Positions 24,519 through 32,540 of a DNA stretch of 64,000 bases are shown here, one piece after another. Numbering within the stretch: position 1 is the stretch's first letter; every line of letters starts with the position of its first letter. A program made the position numbers and the translations under genes. Under the pieces are notes generated by a model. The model was not told where the DNA came from. It made no database searches and saw nothing but the letters and a program-made list of their open reading frames with translations. The stretch comes from Pseudomonas sp. TMP9 (lineage in GTDB: Bacteria > Pseudomonadota > Gammaproteobacteria > Pseudomonadales > Pseudomonadaceae), in assembly GCF_037943105.1 (NCBI RefSeq), contig NZ_CP149803.1, positions 806,001-870,000 on the forward strand, written 5' to 3'.

Positions 24519-25452
24519 GCTGTGGGCCGCTGAGCGCTGTATTACAGTGCCTGCCGGCAATAATTTATTGGACAGCCTACTGGCGGCGGGTATTGCCGTG
24601 CCTTACAGCTGTCGGGCGGGCAGTTGCCATGCCTGTTTAGTCCGCTGCGTGCGTGGTGAGCTACTCGATGCCAAGCCTGAAGCCTTGGATGATGCGCGGC
24701 GCGAGCAGGGCTGGCGGCTGGCCTGCCAGTGCCGGGTGGTGGATGATGTGCAGGTCGAGGTTTTTGACCCCCTGCGCGATGGCGTGCCGGCCACCATTAT
24801 CAGCTGTGATTGGCTCAGTGCTGATGTGCTGCGTCTGCGCCTGACTCCACAACGCCCCTTGCGCTACAGCGCCGGCCAGCACCTGCAGCTTTGGACCGAC
24901 GACGCCATTGCCCGGCCTTATTCCTTGGCCAGCCTGCCAAGCGAAGATACCTGGTTGGAGTTTCATATTGATTGCCGCCATGGCGGCGCATTTGCCACGG
25001 CTGCGCGGGCGTTTCAGCCCAGTGACAGCCTGCGTTTGGGCGAATTACGCGGCGCAGCCCTGCACTATGACCCCGACTGGCAAACCCGGCCGCTCTGGCT
25101 AATGGCCGCCGGCACTGGGCTGGCGCCGCTGTACGCAGTGTTGCGAGAGGCCCTGCGCCAGCAGCATCAAGGTGCTATCCGAGTTATTCACCTGGCCCAT
25201 GATCAGTCGGCGCATTACCTGGCTGAGCCCTTGCGCGCACTGGCGGCCAGCTATCCGCAGGTGCAGGTCGAGCTATGGGTGGCGGCCGAGTTGCCGGCTG
25301 CTTTGGCTGAACTGCGCCTTGTTTCGCGGCAAACCATCGCCTTACTCTGCGGCCACCCAGGCAGCCTCGAAACCTTTACGCGGCGTCTTTATCTAGCCGG
25401 TTTGCCGCGTAGCCAAGTGTTTGCCGACGCCTTTTTGCCCCACGCGGGTTAG
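24511..25452 (+). CDS. 2Fe-2S ferredoxin / FAD-NAD(P)H oxidoreductase
   Basis: A 313-residue electron-transfer protein. Residues 1-85 are a plant-type ferredoxin domain with cluster cysteines in CRAGSCHAC (C-x4-C-x2-C, near 34-42) and a fourth in LACQC near 74. An FAD-binding beta barrel follows, with RPYSLAS near 132-138, then an NAD(P)-binding domain with MAAGTGLAPLYAVL near 198. The order ferredoxin-FAD-NAD matches oxygenase reductases and the CDP-glucoseen reductase-like group. It begins with GTG inside the diguanylate cyclase gene. No oxygenase partner is adjacent, so the electron acceptor is unknown. Confidence 0.9.
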   Translation: MPELWAAERCITVPAGNNLLDSLLAAGIAVPYSCRAGSCHACLVRCVRGELLDAKPEALDDARREQGWRLACQCRVVDDVQVEVFDPLRDGVPATIISCDWLSADVLRLRLTPQRPLRYSAGQHLQLWTDDAIARPYSLASLPSEDTWLEFHIDCRHGGAFATAARAFQPSDSLRLGELRGAALHYDPDWQTRPLWLMAAGTGLAPLYAVLREALRQQHQGAIRVIHLAHDQSAHYLAEPLRALAASYPQVQVELWVAAELPAALAELRLVSRQTIALLCGHPGSLETFTRRLYLAGLPRSQVFADAFLPHAG

Positions 25453-25498
25453 CTGTTCAAGTGGCTGACGCGCCTGCGCTTTGCCGCGAGGAATAATG

Positions 25499-26272
25499 AT
25501 GAATGAGCACCTGCTGGTTGAGCGTGAACAAGGGTTGCTGACCTTGCGCATGCACCGCCCCGAGAAGAAAAACGCCCTAACCCTCGCCATGTACAGTGCC
25601 ATGGCTGACGTGCTGGTGCAGGCCGATCAAGATAAAAGCGTGCGCGCCGTGTTGATCACAGGTGGCGAAACGTGCTTCACCAGCGGCAATGATCTGGCTG
25701 ATTTTATCAAGGCGCCACCGACTGGGCTGAACAGCCAAGTGTTCCAGTTTATGCAGGCGCTGTTCGAGTTCAGCAAGCCGGTAGTGGCTGCAGTCAGCGG
25801 CCCTGCGGTGGGCATCGGCACGACCATGCTGCTGCACTGCGACCTGGTGTACGTCAGCCGCGAGGCCACGCTGAAGATGCCTTTCGTCAATCTCGGTCTG
25901 TGCCCCGAGTACGGCTCCAGCTTGATCCTGCCGCGTTTGCTCGGCCACGCTCGCGCTGCCGAATTGCTCCTGCTCGGGCAGAGTTTTACCGGCGAACAGG
26001 CCGCAGCCTGGGGCATTGCCAATCAGGCTTTGGACAGCGGTGAGGCAGCCTTGGCCAAGGCCCGCGAAATGGCGATGCGTTTCCAGCAACTGGCCCCGGC
26101 TGCCGTGGCGGACAGCAAACGCCTGATGCGCGCGCCGGACCGTGAGCAATTACGCCGGGTGATTGAGGAAGAGGGTGCGTTGTTCGGCCAACGGCTGCGC
26201 TCGCCGGAAGCCCTCGAAGCGCTGACCGCCTTTATGCAGCGGCGCACGCCGGACTTCAGCACGTTCGCGTAG
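25499..26272 (+). CDS. Enoyl-CoA hydratase/isomerase family protein (crotonase)
   Basis: A 257-residue crotonase-fold protein. It shows the CoA-binding SGNDLADF (near 62-69) and the oxyanion-hole segment VSGPAVGIGTTMLLHCDLVY (near 100-119). The usual glutamates of bona fide hydratases are only partly visible: CPEYGSSLILPR carries one in the typical LxPExG position. It might hydrate, isomerise or hydrolyse a CoA ester. GAGGA lies 6 bases before the ATG at 25499. It follows the ferredoxin reductase gene on the same strand with a 46-base gap, and ends at a terminator. Confidence 0.87.
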   Translation: MNEHLLVEREQGLLTLRMHRPEKKNALTLAMYSAMADVLVQADQDKSVRAVLITGGETCFTSGNDLADFIKAPPTGLNSQVFQFMQALFEFSKPVVAAVSGPAVGIGTTMLLHCDLVYVSREATLKMPFVNLGLCPEYGSSLILPRLLGHARAAELLLLGQSFTGEQAAAWGIANQALDSGEAALAKAREMAMRFQQLAPAAVADSKRLMRAPDREQLRRVIEEEGALFGQRLRSPEALEALTAFMQRRTPDFSTFA

Positions 26273-26320
26273 GGGTTACTGGGAATGCCAGTGCTCACAT
26301 TACGCCTCCTACGCACAGCA

Positions 26321-26346
26321 AAAAGCCGCTCGTTCGAGCGGCTTTT
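26321..26346 (+). terminator. Intrinsic terminator after crotonase gene
   Basis: A 12-base stem (AAAAGCCGCTCG and complement) closed by TT, followed by a run of T residues, 48 bases after the crotonase stop. Confidence 0.88.
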
Positions 26347-26365
26347 TTGCGTTGCGGCGCAGAGC

Positions 26366-26432
26366 GTAGCCCGGATGCAATCCGGGAGCGGTATCAGCCG
26401 TTAGACCTTCTCCCGGATTTCATCCGGGCTAC
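26366..26432. repeat. REP pair, second copy
   Basis: GTAGCCCGGATGCAATCCGGG at 26366-26386 faces an inverted copy at 26412-26432 with one base changed (GAAATC instead of GCAATC), with 25 bases between. It lies between two terminators, in the gap of the convergent crotonase and pyruvate kinase genes. The same element occurs at 4791-4853. Confidence 0.92.
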
Positions 26433-26433
26433 A

Positions 26434-26472
26434 AAAAAGGCCGCTCACTGGCCTTAAATGAGCGGCCTTTTT
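26434..26472 (-). terminator. Intrinsic terminator after pyruvate kinase
   Basis: A 14-base perfect stem (AAAAAGGCCGCTCA and complement) with an 11-base loop. T runs on both sides allow it to work for the leftward pyruvate kinase transcript and, in reverse, for the crotonase side. Confidence 0.88.
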
Positions 26473-26486
26473 GCGTTGCTTGCGGT

Positions 26487-27938
26487 TTACACCAGCGCCT
26501 CACCAACATGGAGCAGCTTCATGGTGTTGGTGCCGCCGATGGTGTGGTAGCTGTCGCCCTTGGTCAGGATCACCCAGTCACCGGCCTGCACCGCGCCACG
26601 CTTGAGCAATTCGTCTACGGCGGCTTGGCTGACTTCGCTTGGCTGCAACGCGGCGGGGTCAAACGGCACGGTGTAAACGCCACGGAACATGGCCGCACGG
26701 GCTTGGGTTTCGCGGTGCGGAGAAAAGGCGAAAATCGGCACCGAAGAGCGGATGCGCGACATGATCAGCGGTGTGTAACCACTTTCGGTGAGGGCAATAA
26801 TCGCTTTCACGCCGGGGAAGTGGTTGGCCGTGTACATGGCTGCCAGGGCGATGCTTTCGTCGCACCGCTCGAATTCAGTGCCCATGCGGTGGGTGGAGGC
26901 TTTGCTGGTAGGGTGCTTTTCCGCACCCAGGCAAATACGCGCCATGGCTTGCACGGCTTCCAGCGGGTAGGCACCGGCGGCGCTTTCCGCTGAGAGCATT
27001 ACCGCATCGGTATAGTCGAGCACGGCGTTGGCCACATCAGACACTTCCGCACGGGTCGGCATCGGGTTCTGGATCATCGACTCCATCATTTGCGTCGCGG
27101 TGATCACCGCCTTGTTGTGGCGGCGCGCGTGCAGGATGATTTTCTTCTGAATGCCGCACAGCTCGGCATCGCCGATTTCCACACCCAAGTCGCCGCGCGC
27201 CACCATTACCGCGTCACTGGCGCGGATCAGGCCGTCGAGGGTTTCGTCATCGGCCACTGCTTCGGCGCGTTCGATCTTAGCCACCAGCCAGGCGGTGCCG
27301 CCGGCTTCATCACGTAGCTTGCGCGCGTAGTGCATATCCTCGGCATCGCGCGGGAAGGATACAGCCAGGTAATCCAGCTCCATCTCGGCGGCGAGCTTGA
27401 TGTCGGCCTTGTCTTTCTCGGTCAGCGCCGGCGCAGTCAGACCGCCGCCACGGCGGTTAATGCCTTTGTGGTCGGACAGCGGACCGCCGATGATCACTTC
27501 GCAGTGCAGGGCGTCGCTGGTGGCGCTGGTCACGCGCATCACCACGCGGCCGTCATCGAGCAGCAGCTCGTCGCCGACGCCGCAATCCTTGACCAGGTCC
27601 GGGTAGTCGATGCCGACGATGTCTTGCGTGCCGGCAGTCAGCGGGTGGCTGGTGGAGAAGGTAAAACGGTTACCGAGCTTGAGCTCAATGCGCTTGTTGG
27701 CGAATTTGGCGATGCGGATTTTCGGGCCTTGCAGGTCGCCGAGCAGGGCAACGTGGCGACCGTGCTTGGCGGCCAGTTCACGCACCAGTTTGGCGCGGGC
27801 CTTGTGCTCGTCGGGCGAGCCGTGGGAGAAATTCAGGCGGGCGACATCCAGGCCAGCGATGATCAGTTGTTCAAGAATTTCCGGACTGTTGCTCGAGGGG
27901 CCAAGGGTTGCAACGATTTTGGTGCGGCGAACGGTCAT
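26487..27938 (-). CDS. pyk: Pyruvate kinase
   Basis: A 483-residue glycolytic enzyme that makes pyruvate and ATP from phosphoenolpyruvate and ADP. It begins with RRTKIVATLGPSSNSPEIL and contains the substrate loop LARLNFSHGSPDEH and LGDLQGPKIRI, the catalytic lysine region WLVAKIERAEAV, and the metal-site segment VMVARGDLGVEI. Length and motifs fit the PykA type. In Entner-Doudoroff organisms such as pseudomonads it completes sugar breakdown. It stands alone, with a terminator after it and about 145 bases between its start and the next divergent lipoprotein gene. Confidence 0.96.
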   Translation of the reverse strand: MTVRRTKIVATLGPSSNSPEILEQLIIAGLDVARLNFSHGSPDEHKARAKLVRELAAKHGRHVALLGDLQGPKIRIAKFANKRIELKLGNRFTFSTSHPLTAGTQDIVGIDYPDLVKDCGVGDELLLDDGRVVMRVTSATSDALHCEVIIGGPLSDHKGINRRGGGLTAPALTEKDKADIKLAAEMELDYLAVSFPRDAEDMHYARKLRDEAGGTAWLVAKIERAEAVADDETLDGLIRASDAVMVARGDLGVEIGDAELCGIQKKIILHARRHNKAVITATQMMESMIQNPMPTRAEVSDVANAVLDYTDAVMLSAESAAGAYPLEAVQAMARICLGAEKHPTSKASTHRMGTEFERCDESIALAAMYTANHFPGVKAIIALTESGYTPLIMSRIRSSVPIFAFSPHRETQARAAMFRGVYTVPFDPAALQPSEVSQAAVDELLKRGAVQAGDWVILTKGDSYHTIGGTNTMKLLHVGEALV

Positions 27939-28137
27939 GCATAGACTCCTGCGTTAAGACTTCACGCGAGGCTACTATGCCGCACCTCTGTAGTCATTGT
28001 TCCTCTGCACTACCTTGCACGCTATGGCTAAAGAGTGAGTGGAACCCGCACTGGACACACGGCATTGCTGAACAGCCACCACGTTGCTGCAGATTTTTCC
28101 TAGGCGGTCGATACACTGCTTATCCGAGGAGAGGCTT

Positions 28138-28512
28138 ATGCGCATCATATTGATTGTTCTACTGGTTATGGGATTGGCGGGGTGTAACCGCTACGCGTTC
28201 GACCGTGATCTTAATAGCGCCTATGAGGCCTATGACCTGGGGGAGTGCGAGGCGGCGATTCTATGGTTGTCTAAAGCTGAGCGGAACAGCCGCTCGCGTC
28301 GCCATATGCAGCCAGAAATCTCCCTGCTGCGCGGCCAATGCTTAGAGCGGCAAGCGCTGTTTGTTGATGCGATGCAAACCTACCAATTCATCATTACCCA
28401 GTATCCGGCCAGCGAGTACGCCTATCGCGCTCGCGCGCGCATGGAGACCTTGCGCCAACGTGGCCATGAAAGTGTGGGTGCGGCAGTTAACGTTAGCCCG
28501 GTCAAACCCTAA
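28138..28512 (+). CDS. TPR-like lipoprotein
   Basis: A 124-residue protein. The signal MRIILIVLLVMGLAGC has the lipobox LAGC, with cysteine at residue 16. The mature part is helical with repeated small-residue pairs of the tetratricopeptide type (AYEAYDLGECEAAILWLSKAE, then LFVDAMQTYQFIITQYPASE), suggesting two to three TPR helices that bind a partner in the envelope. GAGGAGAGG precedes the ATG, an unusually strong ribosome site. It is followed 64 bases later by the DUF4124 gene. The function is unknown; a scaffold role is inference. Confidence 0.82.
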   Translation: MRIILIVLLVMGLAGCNRYAFDRDLNSAYEAYDLGECEAAILWLSKAERNSRSRRHMQPEISLLRGQCLERQALFVDAMQTYQFIITQYPASEYAYRARARMETLRQRGHESVGAAVNVSPVKP

Positions 28513-28576
28513 GCGCTGGTTAGCGTATGCCCCACAAGGTTATTCTCTTCATCAAGCTTTTTACGGGAGGGAATCC

Positions 28577-28999
28577 ATGCGTGCTTTGCTGTGGTTGTTG
28601 TTATTGCCGGCTCTGGCTTCGGCGGAAATTTATCGGTGGACCGATGCTAACGGTCAGGTGCACTTTGGCCAGCGCCCGGCGGCGGCAGGGGCTGAAAAGG
28701 TTGAAGTCAAACCGCAGGTGGTCGAGCGTGATCAACTGACCCGCGAGCGCCAAGAGCGCACCAGCCGGTTTTACGATGCGCGCCGCGAAGAGCAGGCGCA
28801 GGCCTCGGTGGTGACTGCAGAGCGGCAGGCTAAACGAGCCGAGGAATGCCGGGAGCTGCGTAGCAGGCTGGCCTCAATCCCGGAAGGGCGCAGTTACTAT
28901 CGCGCCGAAGCAGACGGCCAGCGCAGTTATTACAGCGACAAACAGGTGGATACCGCTCGTCTGCAACTGCAGAATCAGGTGTCTGAACGCTGCTCCTGA
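28577..28999 (+). CDS. DUF4124 domain protein, secreted
   Basis: A 140-residue protein with an 18-residue signal peptide (MRALLWLLLLPALASA, cleavage after ASA). It is followed directly by the DUF4124 motif EIYRWTDANGQVHFGQRP, where the YRWTDxxGxxH pattern is conserved. The rest is a charged, coiled-coil-like region rich in Arg, Glu and Gln. It acts in the periplasm or outer envelope. GGGAGGG lies just before the ATG at 28577; a longer upstream reading frame overlaps the lipoprotein gene and has no signal peptide, so I rejected it. The family has no settled function. Confidence 0.85.
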   Translation: MRALLWLLLLPALASAEIYRWTDANGQVHFGQRPAAAGAEKVEVKPQVVERDQLTRERQERTSRFYDARREEQAQASVVTAERQAKRAEECRELRSRLASIPEGRSYYRAEADGQRSYYSDKQVDTARLQLQNQVSERCS

Positions 29000-29059
29000 A
29001 ACTGGTTTAAGCGCAAAACTGGGGTCATACTCAGCGCTCATCTATAGCGATTTGCCACT

Positions 29060-29422
29060 ATGCCCATGCATATTCAGCGCAGTATCGAACGCCACCAGTT
29101 GCCGTACTACCTCAAGGTGTTCAATCGCATCACCGATAAGCCCATGGGCTATCTCGGTAATGTCTCCTTGGACGGTCTGCTGTTGATTAGTCAGCTGCCA
29201 TTGCTGGTAGGTGCGCGTTTCGATATGCGCTTGAAAATCCCAGGGCATGACACGCCGCGTTATATTGATTTTTCGGCCACTTGCCAATGGTCCTGCGAAG
29301 ACGTGACCCCAGGCTACTATGACTCAGGCTTCTCCTTGCTAGCGCCGCCTGCGGACTATGTTGAGATGGTCGATGCACTGCGTCATTACTTCAGCTTCCG
29401 CCCGCTGGTTACAGTCATCTGA
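29060..29422 (+). CDS. PilZ domain protein
   Basis: A 120-residue single-domain protein of the PilZ family, which binds cyclic di-GMP. The second motif is GNVSLDGLLLI (near 33-43), a variant of DxSxxG with asparagine at the first position; the N-terminal arginine motif is RSIERHQ (near 7-13), shorter than the usual RxxxR plus basic run. Binding of cyclic di-GMP is therefore possible but not certain. The product is cytoplasmic. It follows the DUF4124 gene and ends before a terminator. The strong ribosome site expected of this genus is missing before the ATG, and a start at 29066 is an alternative. Confidence 0.83.
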   Translation: MPMHIQRSIERHQLPYYLKVFNRITDKPMGYLGNVSLDGLLLISQLPLLVGARFDMRLKIPGHDTPRYIDFSATCQWSCEDVTPGYYDSGFSLLAPPADYVEMVDALRHYFSFRPLVTVI

Positions 29423-29450
29423 CGCCCTTGGGTTGTTATGCTTAGCCAAT

Positions 29451-29478
29451 AAAAAACCGCCAGTAAAGGCGGTTTTTT
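29451..29478. terminator. Bidirectional intrinsic terminator
   Basis: An 11-base stem (AAAAAACCGCC) with a 6-base loop and T runs on both strands, between the PilZ gene and the convergent malate:quinone oxidoreductase gene. Confidence 0.9.
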
Positions 29479-29491
29479 ATATGCAGACGAA

Positions 29492-30994
29492 TTAGACGCT
29501 GACGTGTGGCTGCAACTGCAGCAACGCATCGGAGCGTGCCTGCACTTCGCGGTAACGCTCAGCATCGCTGGCCAGCACAGCGCCTAGGGCTGGGAAGATT
29601 TCGTTCAGCTTAGTACGCCATTGTTCCGATTTAACCTGCTCGCTGAAGCAACGGTCGATCAAGTCAAGCATGATCGATACAGTTACCGAAGCGCCCGGCG
29701 AGGCGCCGAGCAAGGCGGCGATGGAGCCGTCTTTGGCTGCGACCAATTCAGTACCAAATTGCAAGATGCCGCCGTTTTTCGGGTCTTTTTTGATGATTTG
29801 CACGCGTTGGCCAGCAATCTCCAAGCTCCAGTCTTCGGCTTTAGCTTCGGGGTAGAAGCCGCGCAGCGTTTCTAGGCGATGTGCTTCCGATTGCAGCACT
29901 TCCTTGACCAAGTAGCGAGTCAGGTCGAAGTTGTCGCGCGCCACGGCCAGCATCGGGCCGATGTTGTTGAAGCGGATCGACAGCGGCAGATCGAGGAACG
30001 AACCGCGCTTGAGGAACTTAGTGGTGAAGCCGGCATAAGGGCCGAACAGCAGCGAAGTTTTGCCTTCGACTACGCGGGTATCCAGGTGCGGTACCGACAT
30101 AGGCGGGGAGCCAACAGCCGCTTGGCTGTAAACCTTAGCCTGATGCTGTTTGACGATGTCCGGGTTGTCGCAGCGCAGCCACTGGCCGCTGACGGGGAAG
30201 CCGCCATAGCCTTTGCCTTCTGGTATGCCGGACATTTGCAACAGTGGCAGTGCCGCGCCGCCAGCGCCGAGGAAGACGAACTTAGCTTGGATTTCACGGC
30301 TGCTGCCGTTTTGCTGGTTTTTCACACTGACGCGCCAGCCTTGACCGCTGCGTTTAAGGCCAACGACCTTCTGGCTGCATGTAACTTTGGCTTCGCCTTG
30401 CTGATTGATGTGATCGAGCAAGTGCGTAGTCAATGCGCCGAAGTTGACGTCGGTGCCAGCCATCACACGGGTGGCGGCAATGGGCTCGTTGGCGTCGCGG
30501 CCCGGCAGCATCAACGGCATCCACTCAGCCATGGTGGCGCGGTCTTCGGTGAACTCCATGCCCGTAAAGGCATGATGGACGCTAAGCGCGGCAAAACGCT
30601 TTTTCAGAAAGTCGATACCTTTCTGTCCGCGTACAAAGCTTAAGTGCGGAACCGAGCTGATAAAGGAAGCAGGCGAACCAAAGCGACCTTTCTCGACCAA
30701 GTAAGCCCAGAACTGCTTGGATTCTTCAAACTGAGTATTGATGTCCACCGACTTTTTAATGTTGATAGAGCCATCAGCTGCTTCTGGCGTGTAGTTCAGC
30801 TCGCACAGTGCCGCGTGGCCAGTGCCCGCGTTGTTCCATGGGTTAGAGCTTTCCATCGCGCCGGCGCTCATCATCTCGAGCACTTCTAGCTTAATGGCCG
30901 GGTCGAGTTCTTTCAGCAGCGCGGCCAAGGTCGCACTCATGATGCCGGCACCAACCAGCACTACATCCACTGTTTCGTAATCGTGTTGCGCCAT
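29492..30994 (-). CDS. mqo: Malate:quinone oxidoreductase
   Basis: A 500-residue FAD enzyme that oxidises malate to oxaloacetate and passes electrons to quinone at the inner membrane. It has the FAD-binding [21 protein letters not shown] at the N-terminus, [21 protein letters not shown] (near 50-70), and [16 protein letters not shown] near 238-253, all typical. The start ATG 30994 follows GGAGAAG; eight extra upstream residues lack homology. In Pseudomonas it is the main malate-oxidising step of the tricarboxylic acid cycle. About 450 bases without another gene lie upstream, including a symmetric site at 31038-31053. Confidence 0.96.
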   Translation of the reverse strand: MAQHDYETVDVVLVGAGIMSATLAALLKELDPAIKLEVLEMMSAGAMESSNPWNNAGTGHAALCELNYTPEAADGSINIKKSVDINTQFEESKQFWAYLVEKGRFGSPASFISSVPHLSFVRGQKGIDFLKKRFAALSVHHAFTGMEFTEDRATMAEWMPLMLPGRDANEPIAATRVMAGTDVNFGALTTHLLDHINQQGEAKVTCSQKVVGLKRSGQGWRVSVKNQQNGSSREIQAKFVFLGAGGAALPLLQMSGIPEGKGYGGFPVSGQWLRCDNPDIVKQHQAKVYSQAAVGSPPMSVPHLDTRVVEGKTSLLFGPYAGFTTKFLKRGSFLDLPLSIRFNNIGPMLAVARDNFDLTRYLVKEVLQSEAHRLETLRGFYPEAKAEDWSLEIAGQRVQIIKKDPKNGGILQFGTELVAAKDGSIAALLGASPGASVTVSIMLDLIDRCFSEQVKSEQWRTKLNEIFPALGAVLASDAERYREVQARSDALLQLQPHVSV

Positions 30995-31450
30995 TACTAC
31001 TTCTCCGCAAACCAGCACTCAAAGGACGTTAGTCAGCTTGTGTATGCACACAACTAATCAGCAGTCGGTGAGACGTTCAGGGTTGAAGAAAGTAGGCTTC
31101 TGGGTGCAGATGCCAACCGCGAGATCGTTCATGTTCGCCACACTCTTGTGAAGTTTTCCAAACCGTTTTTTCACGCTCTTTTGGAGTCGTGAACCTCAAA
31201 ACACGTCTGCCTGGGCCGGCTTTTCAACGACGTAGAGCGACCATAGCAGGAGCTGCATGGTGTTTCACAGTGGGGAAAAGCGGCAACCAGTAAGCAGCGC
31301 AAAGTGGGCGACTCTCTGGGGCGCGGCCGATGAATGGTGCATCAGCGTGACGGCAGGGCCCGAACAGGAGGCGTCCTTATATTCGGGGCGCGATTATAAG
31401 GGCAAAGCTGGAAAATTGATCGCGTGGCGTGACTTTTCTTCTTCCGCTGG
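30995..31450. other. Long intergenic region upstream of mqo
   Basis: About 456 bases without a gene I can support. It holds the inverted repeat at 31038-31053. An open frame on the plus strand from 31257 has no ribosome site and runs over the small gene on the opposite strand. The rest may be the promoter and leader of mqo. Confidence 0.5.
31038..31053. promoter_or_regulatory. Operator-like inverted repeat upstream of mqo
   Basis: TTGTGT and ACACAA around a 4-base centre (ATGC), 44-60 bases before the mqo start codon. The outer TTGT...ACAA halves recall sites of FadR-type GntR regulators, but no such regulator gene is adjacent. Confidence 0.4.
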
Positions 31451-31684
31451 TCAGGCTGCTAGCGTTTGCTGCAAGCGCAGGCATGGCGTGACCTGCACGT
31501 TTTTGACGCTGGCTGGCAGCGGCCGATTGAGCCAGCTCATGCAGCTTTGTTGCACCTCAATCCAGCCGGAGCCTTGCGGCGCCTGGGCTGACTGGCGCAG
31601 GGCGCGGCAGATACCTTGAGCATCGACCAGGGCAAATGAGCGTATCGGGCGGTGTGGGGCGAGTAGGTTGTGCAGTGAGAACAT
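31451..31684 (-). CDS. Small hypothetical protein
   Basis: A 77-residue protein beginning MFSLHNLLAPHRPIRSFALVDAQG. It has no signal peptide, cysteine motif or membrane helix. It has the look of a short conserved Pseudomonas protein: sensible amino-acid composition, a WIEVQQSCMSWL core and an ending in LRLQQTLAA. GTGAG or GAGTG lies just before the ATG, a weak ribosome site. A plus-strand frame overlaps it but has poorer composition. It is isolated, reading toward mqo. Function unknown. Confidence 0.6.
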   Translation of the reverse strand: MFSLHNLLAPHRPIRSFALVDAQGICRALRQSAQAPQGSGWIEVQQSCMSWLNRPLPASVKNVQVTPCLRLQQTLAA

Positions 31685-31857
31685 GGTGGATCACTCACGA
31701 ACAGAGAAGACTAAAGTCTTATGCCTGACGCGCATGACAAGGGCGTTACGGGAACCTGTGAGTGCGATAAACGTCCTACAAAGCAGCGCTGTCAGGCATT
31801 TACCGTGCTGGTTATACTGCGCGCCACGTCTACCCCTTAATGTATGGAGAGTTGAGC

Positions 31858-32442
31858 ATGCTGCATCGTCTGTTGTTTGGTCTGGTGGCCGTCGCCAGTC
31901 TTACGCTGGTGGGCTGCGCGCACAGCCCGCAGCAACTCAGCCCGCAACCCAAGCTCAATAGCCCGCTCACGGCAGTTGGCCAAGGCCAGCCGGTGGTGGT
32001 TCGCGTAGCCGACGGCCGCTCTTCACCGGTACTGGGGACTCGCGGCGGTTTGTATCCAGAAACCAGCGCCATCAGTGTTACCGGTCAGGACATTTTGCCG
32101 AAGCTGCAGGCGCAGGCTGAAGCGGCTGTGCGTCTACTCGGTTTTACCCCGAGCGCAAATGCTTACAACGCGCCGCAGCTGACCTTGACCCTGGCAGAGT
32201 TGAAGTACCAGTCACCGAAGGAGGGCCTGTATGTGACAGAGGCAGACATGACCGCAACCTTGCGCGTTGACGTGCAAAACAGCAGCCGTCGTTACAGTGG
32301 CCGCTATGGCGCGTCGTTAAATCAGCGCTTCGGCATGGCGCCTAATCAGGTGACCAATACCAAGCTGGTCAGTGATGTGTTGAGTGATGCACTAACCCGC
32401 GCGTTCAAAGACCCAACCATCGGCCAAATACTCGCGCAGTAA
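31858..32442 (+). CDS. YajG family lipoprotein
   Basis: A 194-residue protein with a lipoprotein signal (MLHRLLFGLVAVASLTLVGC, lipobox LVGC, cysteine at 20). The mature part matches YajG: paired strands such as VVVRVADGRSSPVLGTRGG and LTLTLAELKYQSPKEGLYV, then LRVDVQNSSRRYSGRYGASLNQRFGMAP. It would be anchored to the outer membrane; the family's role is not established. GGAG lies 10 bases before the ATG at 31858. It ends before a long perfect hairpin. Two more upstream in-frame codons lack signal features. Confidence 0.88.
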   Translation: MLHRLLFGLVAVASLTLVGCAHSPQQLSPQPKLNSPLTAVGQGQPVVVRVADGRSSPVLGTRGGLYPETSAISVTGQDILPKLQAQAEAAVRLLGFTPSANAYNAPQLTLTLAELKYQSPKEGLYVTEADMTATLRVDVQNSSRRYSGRYGASLNQRFGMAPNQVTNTKLVSDVLSDALTRAFKDPTIGQILAQ

Positions 32443-32489
32443 GGTAGGAGAATGTGTAATCAGCGCAAACAAGCGCGCTGGCTACACAG

Positions 32490-32530
32490 CCGCATAAAAA
32501 CGGCAGCCACGGGCTGCCGTTTTTATGCGG
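32490..32530. terminator. Long bidirectional intrinsic terminator
   Basis: A 19-base perfect stem (CCGCATAAAAACGGCAGCC and complement) with a 3-base loop, between the convergent yajG-like and acyltransferase genes. The TTTTT after the GC core is inside the stem, so it can serve both directions. Confidence 0.9.
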
Positions 32531-32540
32531 CCACCAAGGG

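Noticed and set aside
29879..30643. Plus-strand 254-residue open frame opposite mqo
   Set aside because: It is a shadow of the conserved mqo gene, as seen from its low-complexity, unnatural composition.
31257..31619. Plus-strand 120-residue open frame in the mqo-yajG region
   Set aside because: No ribosome site, cysteine- and arginine-rich random composition, and overlap with the better minus-strand gene at 31451-31684.
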